The position numbers and the translations under genes are program-made. Below are positions 57,441-64,000 of a DNA stretch of 64,000 nt, piece by piece. Numbering within the stretch: position 1 is the stretch's first letter; every line of letters begins with the position of its first letter. The notes beneath the pieces are model-generated. The model made no database searches. It was not told the origin of the DNA and saw nothing but the letters and a program-made list of their open reading frames with translations. The DNA is from an uncultured Pelagibacteraceae bacterium (GTDB lineage: Bacteria > Pseudomonadota > Alphaproteobacteria > Pelagibacterales > Pelagibacteraceae): positions 1 to 64,000 of the forward strand of contig CACGAC010000002.1 of assembly GCA_902571015.1 (NCBI GenBank), written 5' to 3'.

Positions 57441-58748
57441 ATGTCAAGTGAAAAAAGTTATTTAAATGATAGCTATAAAAGTTTTTTTGAGGATGGTTTA
57501 TCCGTAAAAGATCCTGAGTTATATAAAGCTATTAAAGATGAACTAATAAGACAGCAACAACATATTGAGTTAATTGCTTCAGAAAACATAGTTTCTCAAG
57601 CTGTATTGGAAGCCCAAGGTTCAGTATTAACAAACAAATATGCAGAAGGCTATCCAGGTAAGCGTTATTATAACGGTTGTGAACATGTTGATGTCGCAGA
57701 AAATCTTGCAAATGAAAGATTAAAAAAATTATTTAATTGTAAATTTGCAAATTCCCAACCTCACTCTGGGGCACAAGCTAATGGTGCTGTATTTTTAGCT
57801 TTATTAAGTCCAGGTGATACATTTATGGGAATGAGTTTAAATTCTGGTGGACATATAACTCATGGGTTAAAAATTTCAATGTCAGGTAAATGGTTTAATG
57901 CAATTAGTTATGATGTTGATAAAAAATCTGAACTTATAGACTATGATAATGTTGAAAAACTTGCTTTAGAACATAAACCGAAATTAATTATAGCTGGTGG
58001 AAGTGCTTACTCAAGAGTAATAGATTTTAAAAGATTTAGAGAAATTGCTGATAAGGTTGGAGCTTATCTCATGGTTGATATGGCACATTTTTCTGGCTTA
58101 GTTGCAGGAAAAGGGTATCCAAACCCATGTGATCATGCCCATGTTGTTACATCAACAACACATAAAGTTTTTAGAAGTGCGAGAGGTGGAATAATTTTAA
58201 CTAATCATGAAGATCTTGCGAAAAAATTTAACACTGCAGTTTTTCCAGGATATCAAGGTGGTCCATTAATGCATGTTATCGCAGCTAAAGCTGCAGGTTT
58301 TCTAGAAGCCTTACAACCGGAATTTAAAGATTACATAAAGTCAGTCCTAGCAAATGCAAAAATGTTAGCTGAAACTTTAAAAAATAATGGTTTTAAAATT
58401 TATTCTGATGGAACTGATACACACTTAATGTTGGTAGATTTGAGACCTTACAATGTTAAAGGTAATCTTGCTGCTGAAAGTCTTTCAAGAGCAAATATCA
58501 CTTGTAATAAAAATGGAATTCCTTTTGATACTGAAAAACCAATGATAACGTCAGGTATAAGATTGGGAACTCAAGCAGCTACAACACGTGGCTTTGGTTT
58601 AAATGAATTTAAAACTGTTGGTGAATTAATTACAAAAACTTTAAAAGGATTATCCGAAAATCCAAATGATAACAGTAAAGTAGAAAATGAAGTAAAAAAT
58701 GAAGTTATTTCTTTAACTTCATCATTCCCGATATATAAAAACTTGTAG
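57441..58748 (+). CDS. glyA: Serine hydroxymethyltransferase
   Basis: GlyA interconverts serine and glycine with tetrahydrofolate, feeding one-carbon metabolism. The 435 residues include [35 protein letters not shown] and the PLP-Lys motif [13 protein letters not shown]. It lies 2 bases after rpiB, so no glycine riboswitch fits upstream. Functionally it connects with the sox cluster at 36250-41341, which also handles glycine and methylene-THF. Confidence 0.97.
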   Translation: MSSEKSYLNDSYKSFFEDGLSVKDPELYKAIKDELIRQQQHIELIASENIVSQAVLEAQGSVLTNKYAEGYPGKRYYNGCEHVDVAENLANERLKKLFNCKFANSQPHSGAQANGAVFLALLSPGDTFMGMSLNSGGHITHGLKISMSGKWFNAISYDVDKKSELIDYDNVEKLALEHKPKLIIAGGSAYSRVIDFKRFREIADKVGAYLMVDMAHFSGLVAGKGYPNPCDHAHVVTSTTHKVFRSARGGIILTNHEDLAKKFNTAVFPGYQGGPLMHVIAAKAAGFLEALQPEFKDYIKSVLANAKMLAETLKNNGFKIYSDGTDTHLMLVDLRPYNVKGNLAAESLSRANITCNKNGIPFDTEKPMITSGIRLGTQAATTRGFGLNEFKTVGELITKTLKGLSENPNDNSKVENEVKNEVISLTSSFPIYKNL

Positions 58749-58751
58749 TAA

Positions 58752-59210
58752 ATGATTTGTCCTTGTGTAAAAAAAGGTGAAACCTCGGTTGTGGATTCAC
58801 GTCCAACCGAAGATGGTACTGCTATTCGTAGAAGACGATTATGTGTTTGTGGTGAAAGATTTACGACTTTTGAAAGAATTCAACATAGGGAATTAATGGT
58901 AATTAAAAAAAGTGGTCGAAAATCATCCTTTGATAGAGATAAACTTGCAAAATCAATTTATATAGCTTTAAAAAAAAGGCCATTAGATACGGAAACAGTA
59001 GAAAAATTTATTAGTAAAATCTCAAGATCAGTTGAGGATCTTGGGCAGAATGAAATTTCATCTAATACTATAGGTACTATGGTTATGGACGGATTAAAAG
59101 AACTAGATCCTGTTGCTTACGTAAGATTTGCATCTGTGTACAGAAATTTTAGAGAAGAAAAAGATTTTGTACAATTCGTGGACAAACTTGATGTCTACAA
59201 AAAAAGATAA
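58752..59210 (+). CDS. nrdR: Transcriptional repressor NrdR, unusual zinc-ribbon spacing
   Basis: NrdR represses ribonucleotide reductase genes in response to ATP/dATP through its ATP-cone domain. The 152-residue protein keeps [27 protein letters not shown] and the ATP-cone ([20 protein letters not shown]). Both zinc knuckles differ from the usual CPxC and CxxCG: the first reads CPC and the second CVCG. It ends within ribD (20-base overlap). Confidence 0.92.
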   Translation: MICPCVKKGETSVVDSRPTEDGTAIRRRRLCVCGERFTTFERIQHRELMVIKKSGRKSSFDRDKLAKSIYIALKKRPLDTETVEKFISKISRSVEDLGQNEISSNTIGTMVMDGLKELDPVAYVRFASVYRNFREEKDFVQFVDKLDVYKKR

Positions 59211-60297
59211 ATTTTCAACTAAAGATAAATTATATATGGAGATAGCCTTAAAACTGGCTAAATCTCGATATGGTCATACAGGATCAAATCCTTCTGTTGG
59301 ATGTGTGATTGTTAAAAATGATAAGATTATTTCTATTGGTAAAACTTCAATAAATGGTAGACCCCATGCCGAGTCTAACGCAATAAAAAATTCAATAGAT
59401 AATTTAAATGGATCAAAAATGTATGTCACCTTGGAACCTTGTTGTCATTATGGTGTGACACCACCTTGTACAAATTTAATCATAAAATCTAAAATTTCAG
59501 AAGTAATTTATTCAGTTTCAGATGTTGACACTAGAGTTAAAAATAAAAGCTTTAAAATTCTAAAATCGAAAAAAATTAAAGTAAGAAAAGGACTCTTAGA
59601 GGAAAAAGTTAAAAATTTTTATTCAACATATTTTTTTAATAGAAAAAAAAAATTGCCATATGTTACTGGTAAGATAGCAGTTTCAAAAAATAATCTGATT
59701 TATAGTAAATTAGATAAAAAAATTACAAACACTAAGGCTGATAAATTTACCCATTTATTGAGATATAAAAATGACTCATTAATGATTTCATATAAAACAT
59801 TAAATAATGATAATCCAAAATTAAATTGCAGATTAAATGGGTTAAACAAATATTCTCCAAAAAGAATTATTTTAGACAGTAAACTTAATACTAATATTGA
59901 CAGTTTTATTATAAAAACTGCTAACAAATCTAATACTATTATTTTTTACAATAAAGCAGGTAATTCACAAATTTTAAGTTTTAAAAAAAAGGGGATAAAT
60001 TTAATCAGATCTAAAATTGATAATAAAGGAAGATTTGATATCAAAATTATATTAAAAAAATTATATAAATTGAACTGTAGAAACTTATTAGTAGAAGGAG
60101 GTGATGAGTTAACAAATTATCTTTTAAGGAATAAAATTTTCAATAGATTTTATTTATATAAAAGTGATAAAAAACTCTCAAAAAAAACTGAGTATTTGAA
60201 TTTTAATAGTTTAAATTTATTGAAACAAAAATATAAAAAGAAAATAGACTTAAAACTAGATTTAGGAAAAAATAAAATAACATTATATAAAATTTAA
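59191..60297 (+). CDS. ribD: Bifunctional riboflavin deaminase-reductase RibD
   Basis: RibD performs the deamination and reduction steps of riboflavin synthesis. The N-terminal deaminase has zinc motifs HAESNAI and [11 protein letters not shown] (about residues 55-100), and the C-terminal reductase has LLVEGGDEL. The ATG at 59191 gives 368 residues and the normal N terminus (a second option is 59236); the track start at 59128 lies deep in nrdR. Confidence 0.93.
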   Translation: MSTKKDKFSTKDKLYMEIALKLAKSRYGHTGSNPSVGCVIVKNDKIISIGKTSINGRPHAESNAIKNSIDNLNGSKMYVTLEPCCHYGVTPPCTNLIIKSKISEVIYSVSDVDTRVKNKSFKILKSKKIKVRKGLLEEKVKNFYSTYFFNRKKKLPYVTGKIAVSKNNLIYSKLDKKITNTKADKFTHLLRYKNDSLMISYKTLNNDNPKLNCRLNGLNKYSPKRIILDSKLNTNIDSFIIKTANKSNTIIFYNKAGNSQILSFKKKGINLIRSKIDNKGRFDIKIILKKLYKLNCRNLLVEGGDELTNYLLRNKIFNRFYLYKSDKKLSKKTEYLNFNSLNLLKQKYKKKIDLKLDLGKNKITLYKI

Positions 60298-60298
60298 A

Positions 60299-60892
60299 AT
60301 GTTTAATGGAATAATTTATAATCAGGGTATAATTAAAAAAATCGTCAAAAGACCTAAAGGTATTAATATTTTTGTAAAAAGTAATCTTAAGGTATCTAAA
60401 AAGGATATTGGATTATCGGTAGCCTGTGATGGTGTATGTTTAACATTAATTTCTTATAAATCACAATTGATGGAGTTTTATCTTTCAAAAGAAACAATAA
60501 TTCGATCTAAATTTAAATATATAAAAAATAAAGATATAATTAATTTAGAGCTACCATTAAAGTATGGAACAAAAATTTCAGGACACATTTGCCAAGGTCA
60601 TGTTGATACAGTTGCTAAAGTTTTAAGTATAAAAAAAATTGATAAATCATTTATTTTTGACTTTGAGATACCTAAAAAAGAGAGAAAACATCTTATTGAA
60701 AAGGCTTCAATTTGTGTAAATGGAATATCACTTACAATCTCAAAAGTAACTAAAAAGGGTTTTCAAATTTGGATAATTCCACATACCTATAGAGAAACTA
60801 ATTTATCCAAACTCTATAAATATGATTTAGTAAATATTGAGATAGATATCTTGTCTAAATACGTTAGAAATTATTTTTATGAAAAAAAATAA
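60299..60892 (+). CDS. ribE: Riboflavin synthase, alpha chain
   Basis: It dismutates two 6,7-dimethyl-8-ribityllumazine molecules to riboflavin. The 197 residues consist of two lumazine-binding repeats, starting MFNGIIYNQG and with GHICQGHVDTVAKVL and CVNGISLTISKVTKKGFQIWIIPHT. It starts 1 base after ribD and overlaps ribB by 14 bases. Confidence 0.94.
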   Translation: MFNGIIYNQGIIKKIVKRPKGINIFVKSNLKVSKKDIGLSVACDGVCLTLISYKSQLMEFYLSKETIIRSKFKYIKNKDIINLELPLKYGTKISGHICQGHVDTVAKVLSIKKIDKSFIFDFEIPKKERKHLIEKASICVNGISLTISKVTKKGFQIWIIPHTYRETNLSKLYKYDLVNIEIDILSKYVRNYFYEKK

Positions 60893-61979
60893 TTTTGCAC
60901 CTATAGAAACAATAATAAATGTCGCTAAAAAGGGAGGTATGTTCATATTAGTTGATGATGAAAAAAGAGAAAACGAGGGTGATTTGGTGATTTCATCATC
61001 AGACTCGACAGCAAAAAATATAAATTTCATGGCAAAACATGGTCGTGGTTTAATTTGTTTAGCGCTGGACAGTTTACAAGCTAAAAGATTAAATCTATCT
61101 TTAATGTCTCCTGTAAATCAATCGAGAAATAAAACAGCTTTTACAATTTCTATAGAAGCAAAGAAGGGGATTACAACAGGTATATCTGCCAAAGATAGAG
61201 CTAAAACAATTAAGATCGCATCAAAAAAAAATGTTAGTAAAAAGGACATAGTATCTCCTGGTCACATTTTTCCAATTATTGCTAAAGATGGTGGGGTTCT
61301 TGTAAGAGCAGGTCATACAGAAGCCTCTGTTGACATATCAAAACTCGCAAAAAAAAATAATTCAGCAGTCATTTGTGAAATTATGAACGAAAATGGCACA
61401 ATGGCTAAAGGCCAAGATCTATTTGATTTCGCAGAAAAGCATAAGCTTAAAATTGGAAAAATAGAAGATTTAATAGCTTATAGGTTAAAAAAAGAAAAAT
61501 TAATAAGGTTAAAAAAGCAAAGTCAAATTAGTGTCAAAAACCAAAAATATAAAATTAGAATTTATGAAAATTTATTAGATGGTGCAGAACACTTTGCTCT
61601 TGTAAAGGGTAAAATTAAAAGAGGTATCACTCCAAGAGTAAGAGTAATTTCATCAAATATTGTTCAAAATTATCTTATAAACCAAAAGTTGCCAAATTCA
61701 TTTAACAAAACTCTAAATTATTTTAGAAAATACCAAAATTGCGTTTTAGTATTTATAAAAGACTCAAATTTAAGTTCGGTAACACAGACATTAAAAAAAT
61801 ATAAGAACAAAGAATTTATCAAAAAGGGAAATGATAAATCAATTAAAAATTATGGAATTGGAGCTCAAATAATCAAAGATCTAAAAATTAAAAATATGAT
61901 ATTAATAACTAGATCTTTAAAAAAAGTTATTGGACTTGATGGGTATGGAATTAAAATTAAGAAACAGGAATTGATATAA
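60879..61979 (+). CDS. ribB: 3,4-dihydroxy-2-butanone 4-phosphate synthase with degenerate GTP cyclohydrolase II domain
   Basis: The N-terminal RibB domain (about residues 1-200) is intact: DDEKRENEGDLVI, SPGHIFPI, GHTEASVDISKLA and CEIMNENGTMA. The C-terminal half resembles a GTP cyclohydrolase II fold in length and GYGIGAQI-like segments, but lacks the three zinc Cys and catalytic motifs, so it probably has no such activity. The true GTP cyclohydrolase II should be elsewhere. It overlaps ribH by one base. Confidence 0.92.
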   Translation: MKKNNFAPIETIINVAKKGGMFILVDDEKRENEGDLVISSSDSTAKNINFMAKHGRGLICLALDSLQAKRLNLSLMSPVNQSRNKTAFTISIEAKKGITTGISAKDRAKTIKIASKKNVSKKDIVSPGHIFPIIAKDGGVLVRAGHTEASVDISKLAKKNNSAVICEIMNENGTMAKGQDLFDFAEKHKLKIGKIEDLIAYRLKKEKLIRLKKQSQISVKNQKYKIRIYENLLDGAEHFALVKGKIKRGITPRVRVISSNIVQNYLINQKLPNSFNKTLNYFRKYQNCVLVFIKDSNLSSVTQTLKKYKNKEFIKKGNDKSIKNYGIGAQIIKDLKIKNMILITRSLKKVIGLDGYGIKIKKQELI

Positions 61980-62368
61980 TGAATAAAAAAATTCTAATTG
62001 TTTTAGCTAATTATTATAAAGATATAAGTGATGGTTTACTAAAAAGTGCTTTGAAAAATATACCCAGATCAAACCGTGTAAAGATTATAAGGGTTCCAGG
62101 TGTTTTTGAAATCCCAATTACAATATCAAAAAATTCAAAAAAATTTGATGCATTTATAGCTTTAGGTTGTGTTATTAAGGGTCAAACGCCTCATTTTGAT
62201 TTTATTTCCCAAGCATCCACAAATGCAATAATGGGAATATCTGTTACTCAAAAAAAACCAATAGGTAATGGTATAATAACTTGTTTAAATATGAAACAAG
62301 CAAAAGTAAGAAAAAATAAAGGCGCTGAGGCTACAAATGCAGTATTGTCAATATTATCACAGAAATGA
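61979..62368 (+). CDS. ribH: 6,7-dimethyl-8-ribityllumazine synthase
   Basis: RibH condenses the RibD and RibB products into the lumazine precursor of riboflavin. The 129-residue protein has VPGVFEIPITISK, FIALGCVIKGQTPHFDFIS and the C-terminal NKGAEATNAVL; the key His in TPHFD is intact. It is shorter than the usual ~155 residues, mainly at the N terminus. It overlaps nusB by 4 bases. Confidence 0.92.
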   Translation: MNKKILIVLANYYKDISDGLLKSALKNIPRSNRVKIIRVPGVFEIPITISKNSKKFDAFIALGCVIKGQTPHFDFISQASTNAIMGISVTQKKPIGNGIITCLNMKQAKVRKNKGAEATNAVLSILSQK

Positions 62369-62775
62369 AGACTAGTTTTCAGCCAAAAAATAATCCTAGA
62401 GTAATAATCATTCAAAAACTTTATGGAAAATTTTATAATGAGGATAATGATTTAGATTTTCCAAAACATAGGTTTAAAAAATTTATAAAAGATATTGTGT
62501 TGGGAACTATTGAGAGAAATGATCTTATTTTGAAAGAATTAAATGATAAACTTGGAGATCAATTTATTTTTAAGAAATTGGATAAAATTTTTCAAACTAT
62601 TCTTAAAGCTGCAACTTATGAATTAATGTATAAACCAAATTTATCAATAAATATTATTATTAAAGAATATTTGAATTCTTCTAATTTTTTTCTTGAGGAT
62701 TCTCAAACAAAATATCTAAATGCCCTGCTAGATAATTTAGGAAAAAAATTGAGATCTAAAAATGCAAGAATTTGA
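62365..62775 (+). CDS. nusB: Transcription antitermination protein NusB
   Basis: NusB with S10 (rpsJ, at 2751) forms the complex that prevents premature termination in rRNA operons. The 136-residue all-helical protein is divergent but matches the C-terminal NusB pattern AATYELMYKPNLSINIIIKEYLN and FLEDSQTKYLNALLDNLGKK. Its position between ribH and thiL is the conserved proteobacterial one, which strongly supports the call. Confidence 0.88.
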   Translation: MKTSFQPKNNPRVIIIQKLYGKFYNEDNDLDFPKHRFKKFIKDIVLGTIERNDLILKELNDKLGDQFIFKKLDKIFQTILKAATYELMYKPNLSINIIIKEYLNSSNFFLEDSQTKYLNALLDNLGKKLRSKNARI

Positions 62776-63721
62776 ATTAGTAAATAATTTTTTTTCAAAC
62801 TTAACTAAGAATAATGCATCTGCTCTAAATTTAAATGATGATGTTTTTTTTGATAAGAGGAAAAAAATAGTAATTTCTGTTGATACTTATAACATAAATA
62901 CACATTTCATAGATTTTAAATCACCTAATCTTGTAATTAAAAAAATTTTGAGATCATCAATCTCAGATTTGATTTGTAAGGGTGTAAAACCAAAGTTTTA
63001 TTTTATCGCAGGATCTGGAAATAAAAAGAACTTTACAAAAAAAAACTTATTGAAAATTTCAAAAACACTGAAAGACGAACAAAAAAAATATAATATTAAT
63101 TTATGTGGTGGAGATACCACTTTTTCTAACAAATTAAGTTTTACCATAACGTCATTAGGATATTCAAATAATATAGTTTACAGAAACAAATCAAGATTAA
63201 ACGATGATATTTATGTAACTGGAAACTTAGGTGATAGTTTTATTGGTCTTCAAATACTTAAAGGTAAGATAAAAGTAAATACCAAAATGTCTAAATTTTT
63301 TATCAAAAAATATTATGAGCCCAATTTACAATTTAATTTAATAGATTATCTTTTAAAATTAGCAAATACTTCAATTGATATTTCTGATGGGTTAATTGAT
63401 GACTTAAACAAGATGATTAATAGACAAAATTTTTCTTTTCATATTTTTGAGAATAAAATACCTGTATCAAAAACTTTAACTAGATTAATTAAAATTAAAA
63501 AATTAAAAAAAATTGATATTATATCTAGAGGGGATGACTATCAGATACTTTTTACAGCTAATCATACAAAATCAAGAATCATCCAAAAAGTATCTAAAAT
63601 TACAGGTGTTAAAATTACTAAAATTGGTAAGATTATATCTGGTAAAAATAAATCTAAGATTATTAATAAAAAAGATAAGGAAATTGAGGCTAAAAATAAA
63701 GGTTACACTCACCAATTTTGA
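62762..63721 (+). CDS. thiL: Thiamine-monophosphate kinase
   Basis: ThiL phosphorylates thiamine monophosphate to the cofactor TPP. The 319-residue protein has the metal/ATP-binding acidic motifs (LNLNDDVFF, ISVDTYN, LCGGDTTF, TSIDISDGLIDDL), all somewhat divergent from GDDAAV/GGDT family forms. It overlaps nusB by 14 bases. The gene fits a genome that salvages thiamine precursors, a known SAR11 trait. Confidence 0.88.
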   Translation: MQEFELVNNFFSNLTKNNASALNLNDDVFFDKRKKIVISVDTYNINTHFIDFKSPNLVIKKILRSSISDLICKGVKPKFYFIAGSGNKKNFTKKNLLKISKTLKDEQKKYNINLCGGDTTFSNKLSFTITSLGYSNNIVYRNKSRLNDDIYVTGNLGDSFIGLQILKGKIKVNTKMSKFFIKKYYEPNLQFNLIDYLLKLANTSIDISDGLIDDLNKMINRQNFSFHIFENKIPVSKTLTRLIKIKKLKKIDIISRGDDYQILFTANHTKSRIIQKVSKITGVKITKIGKIISGKNKSKIINKKDKEIEAKNKGYTHQF

Positions 63722-63750
63722 AAGTTAATCATTGTCTTTTTCATCTTTTT

Positions 63751-63779
63751 TTGTATTGTCCGGGCTTAAAAAATTAATA
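63751..63779 (+). promoter_or_regulatory. Predicted promoter for hppA
   Basis: In the 78-base gap after thiL, TTGTAT (63751-63756) and TTAATA (63774-63779) are 17 bases apart, with AAGG at 63791 before the hppA ATG at 63800. The inferred start near 63786 leaves a leader of about 14 bases. Confidence 0.4.
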
Positions 63780-63799
63780 ACCAACAACTTAAGGTTTAT

Positions 63800-64000
63800 A
63801 TGAACTCTACGGCAGAAAATATTTTATTATATACTATTTTAGCTGGTTTATTATCTATCGTTTATGGATTTTTAACTGGAAAAAACATTCTAAATTCAAG
63901 TGCAGGAAATTCGAAAATGCAAGATATTGCTTCGGCTATTCAAATTGGAGCAAAAGCATACTTAGCAAGACAATATAAAACTATAGCTATAGTTGGTGTT
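63800..64000 (+). CDS. hppA: Membrane-bound H+/Na+-translocating pyrophosphatase, 5' end (partial)
   Basis: The last 201 bases encode [27 protein letters not shown] and onwards to [32 protein letters not shown], the N-terminal helix and QDIAxAIxxGAxAYLxRQY signature of V-type pyrophosphatases (HppA), which pump ions with PPi hydrolysis. The gene runs off the window end. It was not in the ORF track because it is truncated. A promoter-like sequence precedes it. Confidence 0.9.
   Translation, partial: MNSTAENILLYTILAGLLSIVYGFLTGKNILNSSAGNSKMQDIASAIQIGAKAYLARQYKTIAIVGV

Noticed and set aside
63724-63799. Short minus-strand reading frame ending SPDNTKKDEKDND between thiL and hppA
   Set aside because: About 20-25 codons, no ATG and no ribosome binding site; it overlaps the likely hppA promoter. 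Could be tested by conservation.
1-64000. CRISPR arrays, insertion sequences and rho-independent terminators
   Set aside because: No regularly spaced repeats, transposase genes or GC-rich hairpins followed by T-runs were visible; the many A/T runs are background composition.

Overview
The window reads as a chromosomal segment of a streamlined alphaproteobacterium of the SAR11 / 'Candidatus Pelagibacter' type. Evidence: very low G+C with A-rich coding strands and Lys/Asn/Ile-rich proteins, almost no intergenic DNA, dozens of 1-44 nt gene overlaps, alphaproteobacterial gene order (S10-spc-alpha ribosomal superoperon; slt-dapA-smpB; rel-pyrE-pdxJ-acpS-lepB-rnc-recO; rpiB-glyA-nrdR-ribD-ribE-ribB-ribH-nusB-thiL), and a soxBDAG sarcosine oxidase cluster. 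The assignment is inference from gene content and composition; no 16S gene is present.

Layout. (1) 1-15720: str/S10/spc/alpha superoperon on +, from the 3' end of rpsL to rplQ, with secY, adk and rpoA; a likely internal promoter precedes rpsM. tuf and rpmD are missing from their usual slots. (2) 15730-21643: an RluC/D-type pseudouridine synthase, lipB, mgtE, panC, galU and ugd. (3) 21648-28027, all on -: a RidA-family gene, topA, plsY, a pyrC' gene that lacks the metal-binding HxH motif, pyrB and ruvX. (4) 28078-34678 on +: gatCAB, an O-methyltransferase, trhO, a MATE exporter and a secreted thermonuclease. (5) 34675-41341 on -: soxB-soxD-soxA-soxG followed by a periplasmic binding protein and an ABC permease with no ATPase gene. 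(6) 41406-41497: tRNA-Ser(GCU). (7) 41689-45718 on +: a three-gene accessory cassette (DUF4956 membrane protein, membrane-anchored CotH-like kinase with a beta-helix-like tail, VTC-domain protein). (8) 45727-55309: slt (on -), then dapA, smpB, folK, a shortened rel/spoT, pyrE, pdxJ, acpS, lepB, rnc and recO on +. (9) 55310-64000: hemB (on -), then an Asp/Asn-hydroxylase-like oxygenase, rpiB, glyA, nrdR, the riboflavin operon, nusB, thiL and the 5' end of hppA.

How it fits together. Most of the window is core machinery: ribosome, secretion, transamidation to Gln-tRNA, pyrimidine, riboflavin, heme, lysine and PLP synthesis, and ppGpp control. The sox cluster would demethylate sarcosine to glycine, H2O2 and a one-carbon unit, and glyA lies in the same window. 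galU-ugd would make UDP-glucuronate for envelope glycans or glycolipids.

The region least explained by core metabolism is the DUF4956-CotH-VTC cassette next to tRNA-Ser. It combines a predicted membrane protein, an extracytoplasmic kinase-fold protein and a polyphosphate-polymerase-fold protein, and is the best candidate here for an undescribed system. Other points of note are a series of missing genes in conserved clusters (tuf, rpmD, dprA, rpoZ, era), a Rel protein without most of its usual TGS-ACT linker and with a promoter implying a leaderless mRNA, a dead dihydroorotase, and an NrdR with altered zinc-knuckle spacing.
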